A stretch of 64,000 nucleotides of DNA from Legionella donaldsonii (GTDB lineage Bacteria; Pseudomonadota; Gammaproteobacteria; Legionellales; Legionellaceae), in NCBI RefSeq assembly GCF_900452385.1, contig NZ_UGOA01000001.1:2675501-2739500 (forward strand), in the 5' to 3' direction. The position numbers were made by a program, and so were the translations under genes. Each line of letters begins with the position of its first letter. Position 1 is the stretch's first letter. The notes below the pieces were generated by a model that was given only the letters and a program-made list of their open reading frames with translations, searched no databases and was not told the DNA's origin. Shown here piece after piece: positions 38,908 to 47,820 of this stretch.

Positions 38908-39780
38908 TTAGATGGCCGTCGCTTCATTTTTAAATTTTCTAGCCTCACACATCATTAAAAGTGAGCTTATAACGCTTCTATCAATTACTTTGTTTACCAA
39001 CTTAATACTGTGTTTAATATCGTCATCCCGATTGACACCTTCCTTACTTGAATTAGAAATTCTATCCTTAGGCCATATAAGTTTATGTATTCCTATATTC
39101 GTAATTTTAATCCCTTGCATTTTAAACCAAATTCTTAAGTCAAATACTGCTAATATTTTTCTGTCTTGCCAGCTATCAAATTGAACTTCAATGCGTTGAA
39201 TCTTACCAATCCATGAGTTAAGTTTCTCTTTTAAAATAGTAATTGTGTCTTCTTTTACATATCCTGGGTCAAAAGAGAGAGAATTCCCAGTCAAGCACTC
39301 TATTTCTTTTTTGGGACACCAACTATCTTGTTGATGGTTTTCGTAGAATATGCACCACGGTGTCTTGTACATTTCGTGAAAAGCAAGGTTCTGCTCTCGC
39401 GATAAGCCTTCTTTATTGATGATTTTAGATATAGCACTTTCAAACGCCTCACGATTGGTATTATTTTTGTACCAGTCTGTGTTTATAAGTAAATGGTACA
39501 TTATGAATATATCGCTGACTGAGGGATATCTTATTGGTTGAGGTGGTGAAGCCGTAACGAAAAAATTTAGAAATTTATCAATCTCTTTGGCTAATATAAA
39601 CTCACGAAAGCATTCTTCTTGTTCCTTTATTGGGAGTTGGTGAACTGAGTGCGAGAGACCAATGTTACCTTGGTTAAATTGATACCTTTTCCAGACTTCA
39701 TATAACCATTCTTCAGGCGTTAAAATTTTGTTGTAAAACTCATCATCATACCAAAGTGGTCTTGTTAATTCTTTTGTCAT
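38908..39780 (-). CDS. Hypothetical protein, possibly DUF6387-like
   Basis: 290 residues. The opening LTRPLWYDDEFYNKILTPEEWLYEVWKR resembles the start of DUF6387-type proteins, which are found in mobile elements, but this is from memory and weak. ILAVFDLRIWFKMQGI near residue 215 is a conserved-looking hydrophobic block. No catalytic motif is recognised. Flanked by genes of unknown function. Confidence 0.6.
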   Translation of the reverse strand: MTKELTRPLWYDDEFYNKILTPEEWLYEVWKRYQFNQGNIGLSHSVHQLPIKEQEECFREFILAKEIDKFLNFFVTASPPQPIRYPSVSDIFIMYHLLINTDWYKNNTNREAFESAISKIINKEGLSREQNLAFHEMYKTPWCIFYENHQQDSWCPKKEIECLTGNSLSFDPGYVKEDTITILKEKLNSWIGKIQRIEVQFDSWQDRKILAVFDLRIWFKMQGIKITNIGIHKLIWPKDRISNSSKEGVNRDDDIKHSIKLVNKVIDRSVISSLLMMCEARKFKNEATAI

Positions 39781-39826
39781 GCTTTATCTCACGGACTCTG
39801 TATATTTTTGGTGGAATAAATATTGA

Positions 39827-40624
39827 TTATAATTCCGAAGTGACACGAAAATTTTTTATAAATTCAAAACAATCAAGTTCCTCCTCTTTCTTAGCTAATA
39901 TTTTCACAATAGTTTTATTGTTAATTGCGGTTCTATAATCAAACGCCATGAATAAGCTTGATGGAAATACAATTAAAGTTCCGTCGTTTAATTTGAAAGA
40001 TCCCCAACCAAGTGCGGATAAAGAAATTCGTAATTCATTGTCGTTTTTATGTCTCTTATCTTTTATATAAATATATTCAATAGGATTTCGTAAATATTTA
40101 AAGTCACTTTGAACTTTATCTCTTCTAACATAATCTACAAGGCCATAGTTTATATCAAAAATTTGATTGCATTGATGTCCGTTGTATTGAAAATGTACAT
40201 TAGAAGCTTGTAGACTTTGATTCAAAGTAGCTCTTAATTTTCCAAAATCAAATACTAAACAAACTTTCCCTTTTTTTCCTCCTTTTCCATAATTTCGCCA
40301 TATGAAGTCTGAGTTTTCTAAAGAAAAGCAGCAAGCATAAGTTCTACTGCGTGCCCGATCATAATAATTCGCACCACTAAAAGAGGGATCTTTTTCAAAA
40401 TATGATCTTTCGTTGATTATTCTCTCTAAAGGTAATTGTTCTCCATCGTTTGGATCAGCATTTTTGAAATCCTTATAACTATCCACTCGGTTAAAATATA
40501 AATACTCACCTAAAATTGAACGGATTAAATTTTCAATTGTCATGATTTTATACAGTAATTGCTTCTCTCGGGGAGCTCTCAAAAGAAGAGCATGTGGTTC
40601 GATAAGTCCCATGAAAGACTCCAT
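39827..40624 (-). CDS. DUF2971-like protein (copy 1)
   Basis: 265 residues. YLYFNRVDSYKDFKNADPND and CCFSLENSDFIWRNYGKGGKKGKVCLVFDF follow the usual DUF2971 layout (an N-terminal F-x-D-P segment, then CFS-x5-8-W-x-x-Y). The family is common in defence-like and mobile regions and has no proven activity. A second, divergent member is at 45893-46615. Confidence 0.7.
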   Translation of the reverse strand: MESFMGLIEPHALLLRAPREKQLLYKIMTIENLIRSILGEYLYFNRVDSYKDFKNADPNDGEQLPLERIINERSYFEKDPSFSGANYYDRARSRTYACCFSLENSDFIWRNYGKGGKKGKVCLVFDFGKLRATLNQSLQASNVHFQYNGHQCNQIFDINYGLVDYVRRDKVQSDFKYLRNPIEYIYIKDKRHKNDNELRISLSALGWGSFKLNDGTLIVFPSSLFMAFDYRTAINNKTIVKILAKKEEELDCFEFIKNFRVTSEL

Positions 40625-40922
40625 TCTTGTAGAACCAATCTCATATAAGTATAGTCAGATTACCCTGGTGCCCCATATGAAATCATCCACTGCTACTAAT
40701 CATTATTACTAACATCTATAATCAGCTTGGGATCTCAAAAAACGACCGGTACTTGAGAAAGGGGAAGGATGTTATAAGAGAATTCCAATGACTACCACCC
40801 TACCCTCTTCAGATTTTCATATCATTTTCAAAGTCTCATAAAATCGATGGAAGTAGACGTTTCTAATATAGTTCAGAAATACCTCCGACGTACACATGAG
40901 GCCTTAAAGCTCGAAAGATACA
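40625..40922. other. Intergenic region with diverged ~95-bp repeat, copy 1
   Basis: 40791-40883 (starting CTACCACCCTACCCTC) matches 42634-42727 at roughly three quarters of positions in the same orientation. The two copies flank the TPR gene. No ORF is seen. Confidence 0.55.
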
Positions 40923-42401
40923 TTATTGTTGTTTCCTAAAAACATATAATAAAAATGTGCCTGTGCAAATTACTGGAATAAAATAGAGAAATGCTTTCAC
41001 TAAGCTTGGATTAGAGGCCTCAGCTTCAATAATGCTTATAAAAACTACCGCCGCTGTCATTGAAGACACGATAATGAACCTAGTTGCTTTTTTATATTTC
41101 CAGAAAAATGGAAGAAGTAATAAGAGAAATAGCCATTTACTAAAGCTGCTGGATTTAGATTCTAGATATTTTAGCTCTTTTTTACTTTGAGGATAATTAT
41201 AAACACCCATTAACTGAAGTTCTGATTTAGCACGCTCAACCCATTTGATTGAATCTTCGTCTTCTTTGTTAATTTCTAATTTTATATACTTAATAAATAA
41301 CTCTTTGGCCTTCTCCTCATCTATTTTTTCATAAAGTAAACCAAGATTGTATATCGCCGAAGTATCATTTTCATGATATGCAAGAACTTGCTCGTATTGA
41401 GTTATTGCTTTATTTACTAGCCCGTGATCATGATACAGCTTTGCCAATTCAAAACGTACATACCAAGACTTAGGATCAAGTACTAAGTATTTTTGATAAT
41501 ATTCTACTGAATGCTGAGTATCTTTAGCATCTTTATAAGCACGAGCCAGATCCAGATATATGCCGTCAATACCAGAATAGCTTGTTTCAAGCCCATTCGT
41601 TCCAGTTTTTTTCCTAGCTGACAATGCATAATTTAAGACTTGAATAGCCTTTTTTGGTTCTCTTTGATCTTTTAAAACCCCGGCAAATTTTCTAAGTATT
41701 TCAATTTTCAGCTCGGTTGCTTGCGAGGATTTTATCCATTCACCAAGCCGAGAAAGCGCTTCATCATAACGATGCCTAGACTTTAATTCGTAAATCAATT
41801 CTCGCCATGCTTCATAATAATTAGAATCTAGAGAGATCGATTTCTCAAGTAATTCAATTCTTTCATCACCGTCGCTAAATACAGCTTTAAGCAGATATCC
41901 TTCTGCAGTTTGTTTGATCTTTAAGGACTTTTCGATATTAAATAATGCATTCTTACGGTAATTTATATTTTCTTGGATTTCTTGTGTACTAGGTGCCACT
42001 CTATAACGAAAAAAATCAAGGTCATGTTCTTCCCTTATTATTCTTGCATAAATTAAATACCCTTCATGTGATTCAGGATGCATTTTCAAGTAATTTTCTA
42101 TTAATTCATGTGCCTTATTTAAGTTAGTGTCATTTTTTCCAGGAAATATTGTATAAAGTCGGGCAAGAAGTAAGCTCTTCTCGTCTTTAGATTTAACTTG
42201 GTTAATTTTATCAAGAACAATGGGGAGATTTTTCTCTTTAGATTCCCAATTTAACAAAGAAAAATTACGTAAAATAGTTTTAACTTGTTCTTCTGAGTTA
42301 AGTGCAATGGTTTTTGGCTCAATGGGTTTTTCTTGGGAAAATGCTGTGTTAATGAAAAAAAAACTGCTGATAAGAATAAGTATGAATTTTGATAATTGCA
42401 T
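40923..42401 (-). CDS. Exported TPR protein with C-terminal membrane helices
   Basis: About 492 residues from the ATG at 42401 (GAGG 7 bases upstream), which gives a signal peptide ending near NTAFSQE. Tetratricopeptide-like repeats fill the middle; clear ones include NYYEAWRELIYELKSRHRYDEA-type, YLDLARAYKDAKDTQHSVEYYQKYL-type and AIYNLGLLYEKIDEEKAKE-type helices. The C-terminal ~80 residues contain three hydrophobic segments. Probably an inner-membrane scaffold with a periplasmic TPR domain. Confidence 0.8.
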   Translation of the reverse strand: MQLSKFILILISSFFFINTAFSQEKPIEPKTIALNSEEQVKTILRNFSLLNWESKEKNLPIVLDKINQVKSKDEKSLLLARLYTIFPGKNDTNLNKAHELIENYLKMHPESHEGYLIYARIIREEHDLDFFRYRVAPSTQEIQENINYRKNALFNIEKSLKIKQTAEGYLLKAVFSDGDERIELLEKSISLDSNYYEAWRELIYELKSRHRYDEALSRLGEWIKSSQATELKIEILRKFAGVLKDQREPKKAIQVLNYALSARKKTGTNGLETSYSGIDGIYLDLARAYKDAKDTQHSVEYYQKYLVLDPKSWYVRFELAKLYHDHGLVNKAITQYEQVLAYHENDTSAIYNLGLLYEKIDEEKAKELFIKYIKLEINKEDEDSIKWVERAKSELQLMGVYNYPQSKKELKYLESKSSSFSKWLFLLLLLPFFWKYKKATRFIIVSSMTAAVVFISIIEAEASNPSLVKAFLYFIPVICTGTFLLYVFRKQQ

Positions 42402-42434
42402 TTTTTGCCTCAATAAATTTAGTATTAATGGCAA

Positions 42435-42795
42435 ACCCCATTAACAATTTAAAATTGTATATGGTAAGTGACTTTATTATGACCATTAACTTATACGGGA
42501 TTTGAGGCAGAGTTTTTATTTTTAACACCAAGGTCGACCTTTATATTATGCCTTCTTTTTGATCAGCGCGGCAATTTTAGTCCAATAACAACTTTAATGC
42601 CACTTTTTGTCGATTCTTCCAGAGAACCCCATTACCTACTACCCTACCCTCTTTCAGATTCCCATTTCATTATCAAAGTTTCAGCAATTCGACGAAAGTT
42701 GTAGTTTCTAAGAGAGTTCAGTAAAACCACGGTATAGATATACTATTTTTAAAATTTATAGATAGGGAATTTGTATGTTGGTTATGCCCTCTACC
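42435..42795. other. Intergenic region with diverged ~95-bp repeat, copy 2
   Basis: 42634-42727 is the partner of the repeat at 40791-40883. Otherwise AT-rich with no supported gene. Confidence 0.5.
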
Positions 42796-43512
42796 TTAGC
42801 AGTTAATTCCCGGAAGGGAGTGCCACAGTAAAACTAGCCGATCAAATTCCCTTCCAAACCAAACCCATTTTGCTCTCGTCCTTTCTGACTTAAGTGTATT
42901 TATATTTGATTCTATAATGCTTTTATAAGCTAAAACATCATCTCTAGCGCTTTCATTTATAAGGAAATTTAGGAGGTTAATGTAATAATTATCTGAATCG
43001 GCAATTAACTTACCCCCATACCTCACATCACCCAAATCAATAGGTGAAAAAAAAGACCTAGCTTCCTCTGTTATTATAACTTTAGGATCTATAATTTTTT
43101 CCTTTTCATATGAATAGGCCTCGATTAATCCTTGCCCATAAATAATAGGATGATTGTGGTAAAGCTTCCCTATATGAATGACACCTCTGGAAAGTAGGTT
43201 AAGGTTTATAAATAGAGTCCTTTGTAAAATTTCTGCTTGATGTACAGCTATCAGTAGAGAATTAGATACATAATTGACAGGCCAAGAAAAAACAATTGTG
43301 TCTGAAAAGAAGGTAAATGATAGCTCAGTAAGACCATCTTTCCTCCTATGGCCTGCGCTCGGTCTAAAAGAATGATATACCCGAAGTAATGCGTTTTCTT
43401 GCTCAGACGTCATATTTTCTATGAAGTCTTTAAAACCCAAGATATCCAGATAAATAATTACTCTATCCTCTTGAGATTTCGAACCAAACGAATGGAGTTT
43501 GAAATCGTTCAT
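42796..43512 (-). CDS. Nucleotide-cyclase-like protein
   Basis: 238 residues. YLDILGFKDFI (Asp23) and FFSDTIVFS (Asp71), followed by LLSRGVIHIGKLYHNHPIIYGQGLIEAY, reproduce the order of class III nucleotidyl cyclase landmarks: two metal-binding Asp on a beta-hairpin fold and an RG-x-x-x-G turn. Related short cyclase-like proteins include defence cyclases of the Pycsar type. The substrate is unknown, and catalytic competence is unproven. No signal peptide. The next gene on the strand is the TPR membrane protein. Confidence 0.6.
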   Translation of the reverse strand: MNDFKLHSFGSKSQEDRVIIYLDILGFKDFIENMTSEQENALLRVYHSFRPSAGHRRKDGLTELSFTFFSDTIVFSWPVNYVSNSLLIAVHQAEILQRTLFINLNLLSRGVIHIGKLYHNHPIIYGQGLIEAYSYEKEKIIDPKVIITEEARSFFSPIDLGDVRYGGKLIADSDNYYINLLNFLINESARDDVLAYKSIIESNINTLKSERTRAKWVWFGREFDRLVLLWHSLPGINC

Positions 43513-43638
43513 TACTTATCCTCATGATAATTTTCAATTAACGATCAAAGATTATAGTAATATCATTATTCGGATATTAGTTTAATTAACCGCTATTTAT
43601 GAATTATATCCCGCATATATGAAACATGCTGTTCAAGC

Positions 43639-44655
43639 TCAGAATAGCTCCTCAATTGTCAACTGTATCTCATCTTGACTCGGCTTGGCATATCTAAATA
43701 TTTCTTTAATGGACACATTACCACTAAGCTCTTGAGCAAAATGAACACCATGTTTGTCTGTAACTTTCTTTAAGAAAGTATGTCGCAGTTTATGTGGCGT
43801 AAAATCAAACTTTTCTTGCTCTGGTAAAAATGCCAAGGCTTGCTTTAACACCCGCTGACAAATTCGGTAAACATCTAAGGTTTGTAGGCGTGTCCCATAC
43901 CTTGTTATAAATAAAGGCTCATCATCCTGAGCTCCTCTTTTCTCCAGATATTCTTCTAAGTACATCCTACTTTCCTTCGGCAATGGAATTTTTTGACTAA
44001 TACGATTTGACTTATGGCGTGAAACATCACATAAGCCTTCCTGTCTATATTGACCGACATTTAAGGAAACTACTTCTGATTCACGAAGCCCCGTGCCAAG
44101 TAAGACATAAAAAAGAGCTGTTTCCATTAATGGATTTTGATTCTTGCGAGTGCAGCCTTTAAGTCGCTGCTCGCAAGCTGATTTTAAACGCATTAGTTGT
44201 TTTGAAGTTAATCCATTCCAATCCGGCGCATCGGTTTGTAAATCTTTGACCTGTGCTAACGGATCACCTGCTAATAAGGGACGTTGTTGATGAAGCCAAC
44301 GACCTACGTGACGAATGGTTGCCATCGTTCTATTAATAGATGTGGCCTTATAGGGTTTTCCAGTTTTCTCAGAAATGGTTTTACATAAATGCTTTTGAAA
44401 ATGTTTACTAACAGCCGGCGTCCAACTATCCACCAAATCATGCCCTACTTCCATTTGAAAGAAATTTATAAATTTCGCCAAATCTTTCATTTTGGCCTGT
44501 TCAGTTTTTTCAGGGGCTCCTTTCACATGCACTGAGTAATAATAGGACAACCAAGCGGACAGGGAATTGGTATCAAAATGACCATCCAAGGGATGGAAAA
44601 TCTTATCTATCACAAACTTTCGATTTTTTGAATTTTGTTCGTCCAGTAAATTCAT
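43639..44655 (-). CDS. Tyrosine-type site-specific recombinase/integrase
   Basis: 338 residues. The N-terminal SAM-like DNA-binding domain is followed by the catalytic domain with Arg191 (GLRESE), His288-x-x-Arg291 (HKLR) and Tyr322 (FRYAKP). The second His of the usual R-H-R-H-Y set is Asn313 (SGNVSIKE), an accepted but less common substitution. It probably drove insertion of part of the accessory region. Confidence 0.9.
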   Translation of the reverse strand: MNLLDEQNSKNRKFVIDKIFHPLDGHFDTNSLSAWLSYYYSVHVKGAPEKTEQAKMKDLAKFINFFQMEVGHDLVDSWTPAVSKHFQKHLCKTISEKTGKPYKATSINRTMATIRHVGRWLHQQRPLLAGDPLAQVKDLQTDAPDWNGLTSKQLMRLKSACEQRLKGCTRKNQNPLMETALFYVLLGTGLRESEVVSLNVGQYRQEGLCDVSRHKSNRISQKIPLPKESRMYLEEYLEKRGAQDDEPLFITRYGTRLQTLDVYRICQRVLKQALAFLPEQEKFDFTPHKLRHTFLKKVTDKHGVHFAQELSGNVSIKEIFRYAKPSQDEIQLTIEELF

Positions 44656-44791
44656 AGGGTCACATTTTTATTTTTTTCCAATTATACCCTGTTTGTGATG
44701 GATAAGGTACGTTATCTATCTCAAAGTGCAAAGCACTCTGAAATGACTATAATTTAGTCAGTAAATCTTGTTTATTCAAATTAAGAAAATT

Positions 44792-45547
44792 ATGACAGCG
44801 AAGAAGCCTAATCCAAAAGAGGAACATATCAAATCATTATATCGTGCAGAAATGCAATTTCGACTAATGGTTTCTGTTCGTCTGGCTTGCAGCCTCCAAA
44901 ATCAACCACTAAACGTTCCAGATCTTTGGATTTTTGGTAATAACCAATTAGAAGGGAGGGAAATCCAGCTGAATATGAAAGAAGCTAATAAAGCAGCTGC
45001 TTTTTTAGAGCACGCTATTACCTATGCGTGGAGTATCCATGCTTATGAAGCAATTTTAAAATGCACAACTTCTTCTGATAGAAACGATGAATCCATAAAC
45101 GCTGCATACCAAATCTCGCGTTATATTAGGCATGCATATACGCATAATCCATATATTCCAATATGGAGTTTTCAAGACGAAGATAAAAACAAAAGATATG
45201 AAATTCCAAATATAATTCGATTAAATACAAGTAATCTTCATAAGGAAAAATTGAAATGGCAAGACTATGGGGGATTTATAACCTTATGGAATTTATCTCG
45301 TTGGATTAGATTGAACATACTAGATGATAGGCTCCATAAAATTCATTCTAGGGAACATACGTATGTTCCCTCTGGGATTATTCAGCTAGGACGCTTAATA
45401 TTAAAAAAAATTGAAATCGATAAAATGCCTTCTGATGACAAAAAAATAGGGATAGAAACAGTAGAAATTACTGGAGAGCAATATGGAATAATAGCTCGAG
45501 ATTCGGATGGTATATACACTGTAAAACCCCTGAAGAAAATTAAATAG
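44792..45547 (+). CDS. HEPN-like protein
   Basis: About 251 residues from the ATG at 44792 (a non-ATG start 24 bases upstream is possible). Mostly helical in its first 120 residues. ISRYIRHAYTHNPYIPIW contains R-x4-H, the catalytic pattern of HEPN ribonucleases in the expected helical context. The rest is unrecognised. A toxin or RNase role is a guess. Confidence 0.6.
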   Translation: MTAKKPNPKEEHIKSLYRAEMQFRLMVSVRLACSLQNQPLNVPDLWIFGNNQLEGREIQLNMKEANKAAAFLEHAITYAWSIHAYEAILKCTTSSDRNDESINAAYQISRYIRHAYTHNPYIPIWSFQDEDKNKRYEIPNIIRLNTSNLHKEKLKWQDYGGFITLWNLSRWIRLNILDDRLHKIHSREHTYVPSGIIQLGRLILKKIEIDKMPSDDKKIGIETVEITGEQYGIIARDSDGIYTVKPLKKIK

Positions 45548-45892
45548 CCAGGGTAGCCTTGCTCATCAATTCAAGTTCATCACCATACAAAAATACGAAC
45601 TATGGGGTCAGGGTTTGAATTTTGTATTCAACAATCAAAATTCAAGCCCTGACCCCACTGCCCCGGATCCTAAATTTAAAGAGCATGAGGTATGAGAGCT
45701 ATCTAAAGATAGCTTGGTAGCATAGATTAGTTTACCTTCTTAGATTAAACTCTTCTCTCATAGTAATCAGCAATTGCCATTAAATGGAGAATATGGGATC
45801 AGGACTTTAGTTTAATTGTTGAATACAAAATTCAAGCCCTGACTAGGACCCCAGTTGCTTTTTTAGTCTTTATAAACTTATTGGATTTATCG
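45548..45892. other. Intergenic region with palindromic repeats
   Basis: 45604-45656 is a near-perfect palindrome (GGGGTCAGGG to CCCTGACCCC; 20 of 21 arm positions pair). 45795-45852 is a second, diverged copy in opposite orientation. Between them, 45675-45726 has a relative at 56581-56631. Confidence 0.7.
45604..45656. repeat. 53-bp palindromic repeat (GGGGTCAGGG type), copy 1
   Basis: Arms of 21 bases with one mismatch, loop of 11 bases. Diverged relatives lie at 45795-45852 and 46681-46730, flanking the DUF2971-like gene. Confidence 0.8.
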
Positions 45893-46615
45893 ATGCCTGT
45901 TACTCCCTTCCAGTTAGCCAAGCAACCATTAGATAAAGACGCATATATATGGCGATATATGAGCTTATCCAAATTTATGTCGCTACTTGTAACTCAAAAT
46001 ATTTATTTATCAAGAGTTGATTTATTTAGTGATCCCTTTGAAGGAGCATCAACCCAAAAAAACATTCTTCTTCGTAAAGACCTATACAAGGACAAGATAC
46101 CAGAAAACATGTTAGAACAAATATCATTAAATTTTAAAATCATGCCAACTTGGGTTTATGCTAATTGTTGGCACAAAAGCGATTATGAGTCTGACTATAT
46201 GTGGCAAAAATATGGTTCTGTGGATGGTGCCATTGCAATTCGAAGTACTTATAAAAATTTAATCGAATCAATTAAAGGTGATTGTGTAATTGGAATGATT
46301 TCATATGTAACAGAAAATGATTTCATACCTGAAAATAATATTTTGAGTAGATTTTTTTACAAAAAAAAGGCTTTTGAACACGAAAATGAAATAAGAGTAT
46401 TACATTGGCATCCTGAGTTTAATGGTAACTTATCCGTCGTTAATAACGATTTGGGGATTACTTTTCCTGTTAACTTAATGAAATTAATAGATAGTATTTA
46501 TATTTCTCCATTATCAGGGAATTGGTTCAAAAATATTGTTACTGATATTTTAGAAAAATACTCAATGAATATTACTGTTAATGACTCTCAATTAAGCTCC
46601 AATCCAGTATATTAA
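45893..46615 (+). CDS. DUF2971-like protein (copy 2)
   Basis: About 240 residues from the ATG at 45893; the frame also opens at a TTG 12 bases earlier. YMSLSKFMSLLVTQNIYLSRVDLFSDPFEG and the later NCWHKSDYESDYMWQKYGSVDGAIAI block match the DUF2971 layout. Function unknown. Bracketed by two GGGTCAGGG-type palindromes, so it may have moved as a unit. Confidence 0.75.
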   Translation: MPVTPFQLAKQPLDKDAYIWRYMSLSKFMSLLVTQNIYLSRVDLFSDPFEGASTQKNILLRKDLYKDKIPENMLEQISLNFKIMPTWVYANCWHKSDYESDYMWQKYGSVDGAIAIRSTYKNLIESIKGDCVIGMISYVTENDFIPENNILSRFFYKKKAFEHENEIRVLHWHPEFNGNLSVVNNDLGITFPVNLMKLIDSIYISPLSGNWFKNIVTDILEKYSMNITVNDSQLSSNPVY

Positions 46616-46680
46616 GTACTAAATGAAAAGGGTTTGTAGGATAGTAATGTATTGGGGATAGATATTTTACTAAACTACGA

Positions 46681-46730
46681 GGTCAGAGCTTTAATTTTGA
46701 TCGTTGAATACACGATGCAAGCCCTGACCC
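46681..46730. repeat. 50-bp palindromic repeat (GGGTCAGGG type), copy 3
   Basis: Begins GGTCAGAGCTTTAATTTTG and ends GCAAGCCCTGACCC. It is a diverged relative of the palindrome at 45604. Confidence 0.65.
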
Positions 46731-46796
46731 TGAAGACGCCGTTCATTTGAGGAGTAAAACTTTTAAGCTACATTATAAAATAAAGCCTATTCAATC

Positions 46797-47360
46797 TTAG
46801 AAAGAACGTATCGCCCGAACGTTACCTCCATAGCCACCATCTCTCCCACAAGCTGCGGAACCATGAAATTCCCTACCGGTATCAAACAACTGATACCAAG
46901 CTTGTTCTACTCCAACTTCAGTAGAGCTCCAATACGCTTTACAACTAGAATCGACTGGGCCAGCATATACATTAAATTCTCCAATAATATATCTTTGCTT
47001 AAACATTAAATTAAGCTCATATTTTGATGGTAAATACCAATCATTATATCCACCATCTTTACAAGAAGCTGCAACCTTGGCGGCATAATTTCCAGCTGGG
47101 CCTAAGGCTTCTCTTATACGGTTGCTATTAAATTTCCCTGCATAAATACCATCTCGAATTGCACCGGTAGTATATTGCCTGTTAGCCCACTTAATGCCTC
47201 TCGCTTGATCAGAACTAGCAGCAATCAAACCATGATTATTACTTTCATCTAACCAAAAAATTACACCTCCTTGATAATACTCACCAATTTCATGGGCAAA
47301 TATAGAGGTATTAACACATATACAAGAGAGAAATATTGATATTAGTTTAATATTTTTCAT
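46797..47360 (-). CDS. Exported DUF1566 (Lcl-like) domain protein
   Basis: About 187 residues from the ATG at 47360, giving a signal peptide ending near TSIFA. The DUF1566 hallmarks follow: YYQGGVIFWLDESNNHGLIAA, DWYLPSKYELNLM and AYWSSTE, with the end VRAIRSF. The domain also forms the C-terminus of the Legionella collagen-like adhesin Lcl; no collagen repeats are present here. Extracellular or periplasmic binding role is plausible. Confidence 0.85.
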   Translation of the reverse strand: MKNIKLISIFLSCICVNTSIFAHEIGEYYQGGVIFWLDESNNHGLIAASSDQARGIKWANRQYTTGAIRDGIYAGKFNSNRIREALGPAGNYAAKVAASCKDGGYNDWYLPSKYELNLMFKQRYIIGEFNVYAGPVDSSCKAYWSSTEVGVEQAWYQLFDTGREFHGSAACGRDGGYGGNVRAIRSF

Positions 47361-47364
47361 ATAG

Positions 47365-47586
47365 TTACCATCTATCATTATTTCGTATATCAGATTGGCG
47401 CATCATGTTATCAATCCGTTGCTGTTCTAATTGTTGACGCTGCACCTCCAACATTTCCTTTTGTATTCGATTAGATTCTTCTTGTTGCATACAAGCTTGA
47501 TAATTTGGGTCATTAAATCCCCCTGTACAAAATGAAAAAGCATTTGCAGAAACTGCTACTAATATGCATATTAAAATTCTTTTCAT
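47365..47586 (-). CDS. Small exported protein
   Basis: 73 residues with a signal peptide (cleavage near ANAFS), two Cys in the first mature part and a Gln/Arg-rich coiled-coil-like tail. It lies directly upstream of the DUF1566 gene, so the two are probably cotranscribed. Unknown family. Confidence 0.65.
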   Translation of the reverse strand: MKRILICILVAVSANAFSFCTGGFNDPNYQACMQQEESNRIQKEMLEVQRQQLEQQRIDNMMRQSDIRNNDRW

Positions 47587-47820
47587 AAAACCCCGACATC
47601 TAATAACTAAATTAAAATAGCCATTCCCGGATTATTATTGTTATTGTCGAGTTAGTACTTTGATAAACTCGTGGAGATAAACCATTACTTGAAATGATCA
47701 TATTTTGATCATTCGCGCGATGCTAAGAATTCTTTAGTATTTTGTCAAGTCAAAAAAACTGTAACTGGTAAAAAATTTTTTGCGAAAAACGATAACCAAT
47801 CTATATGATTTCATTGCTCA

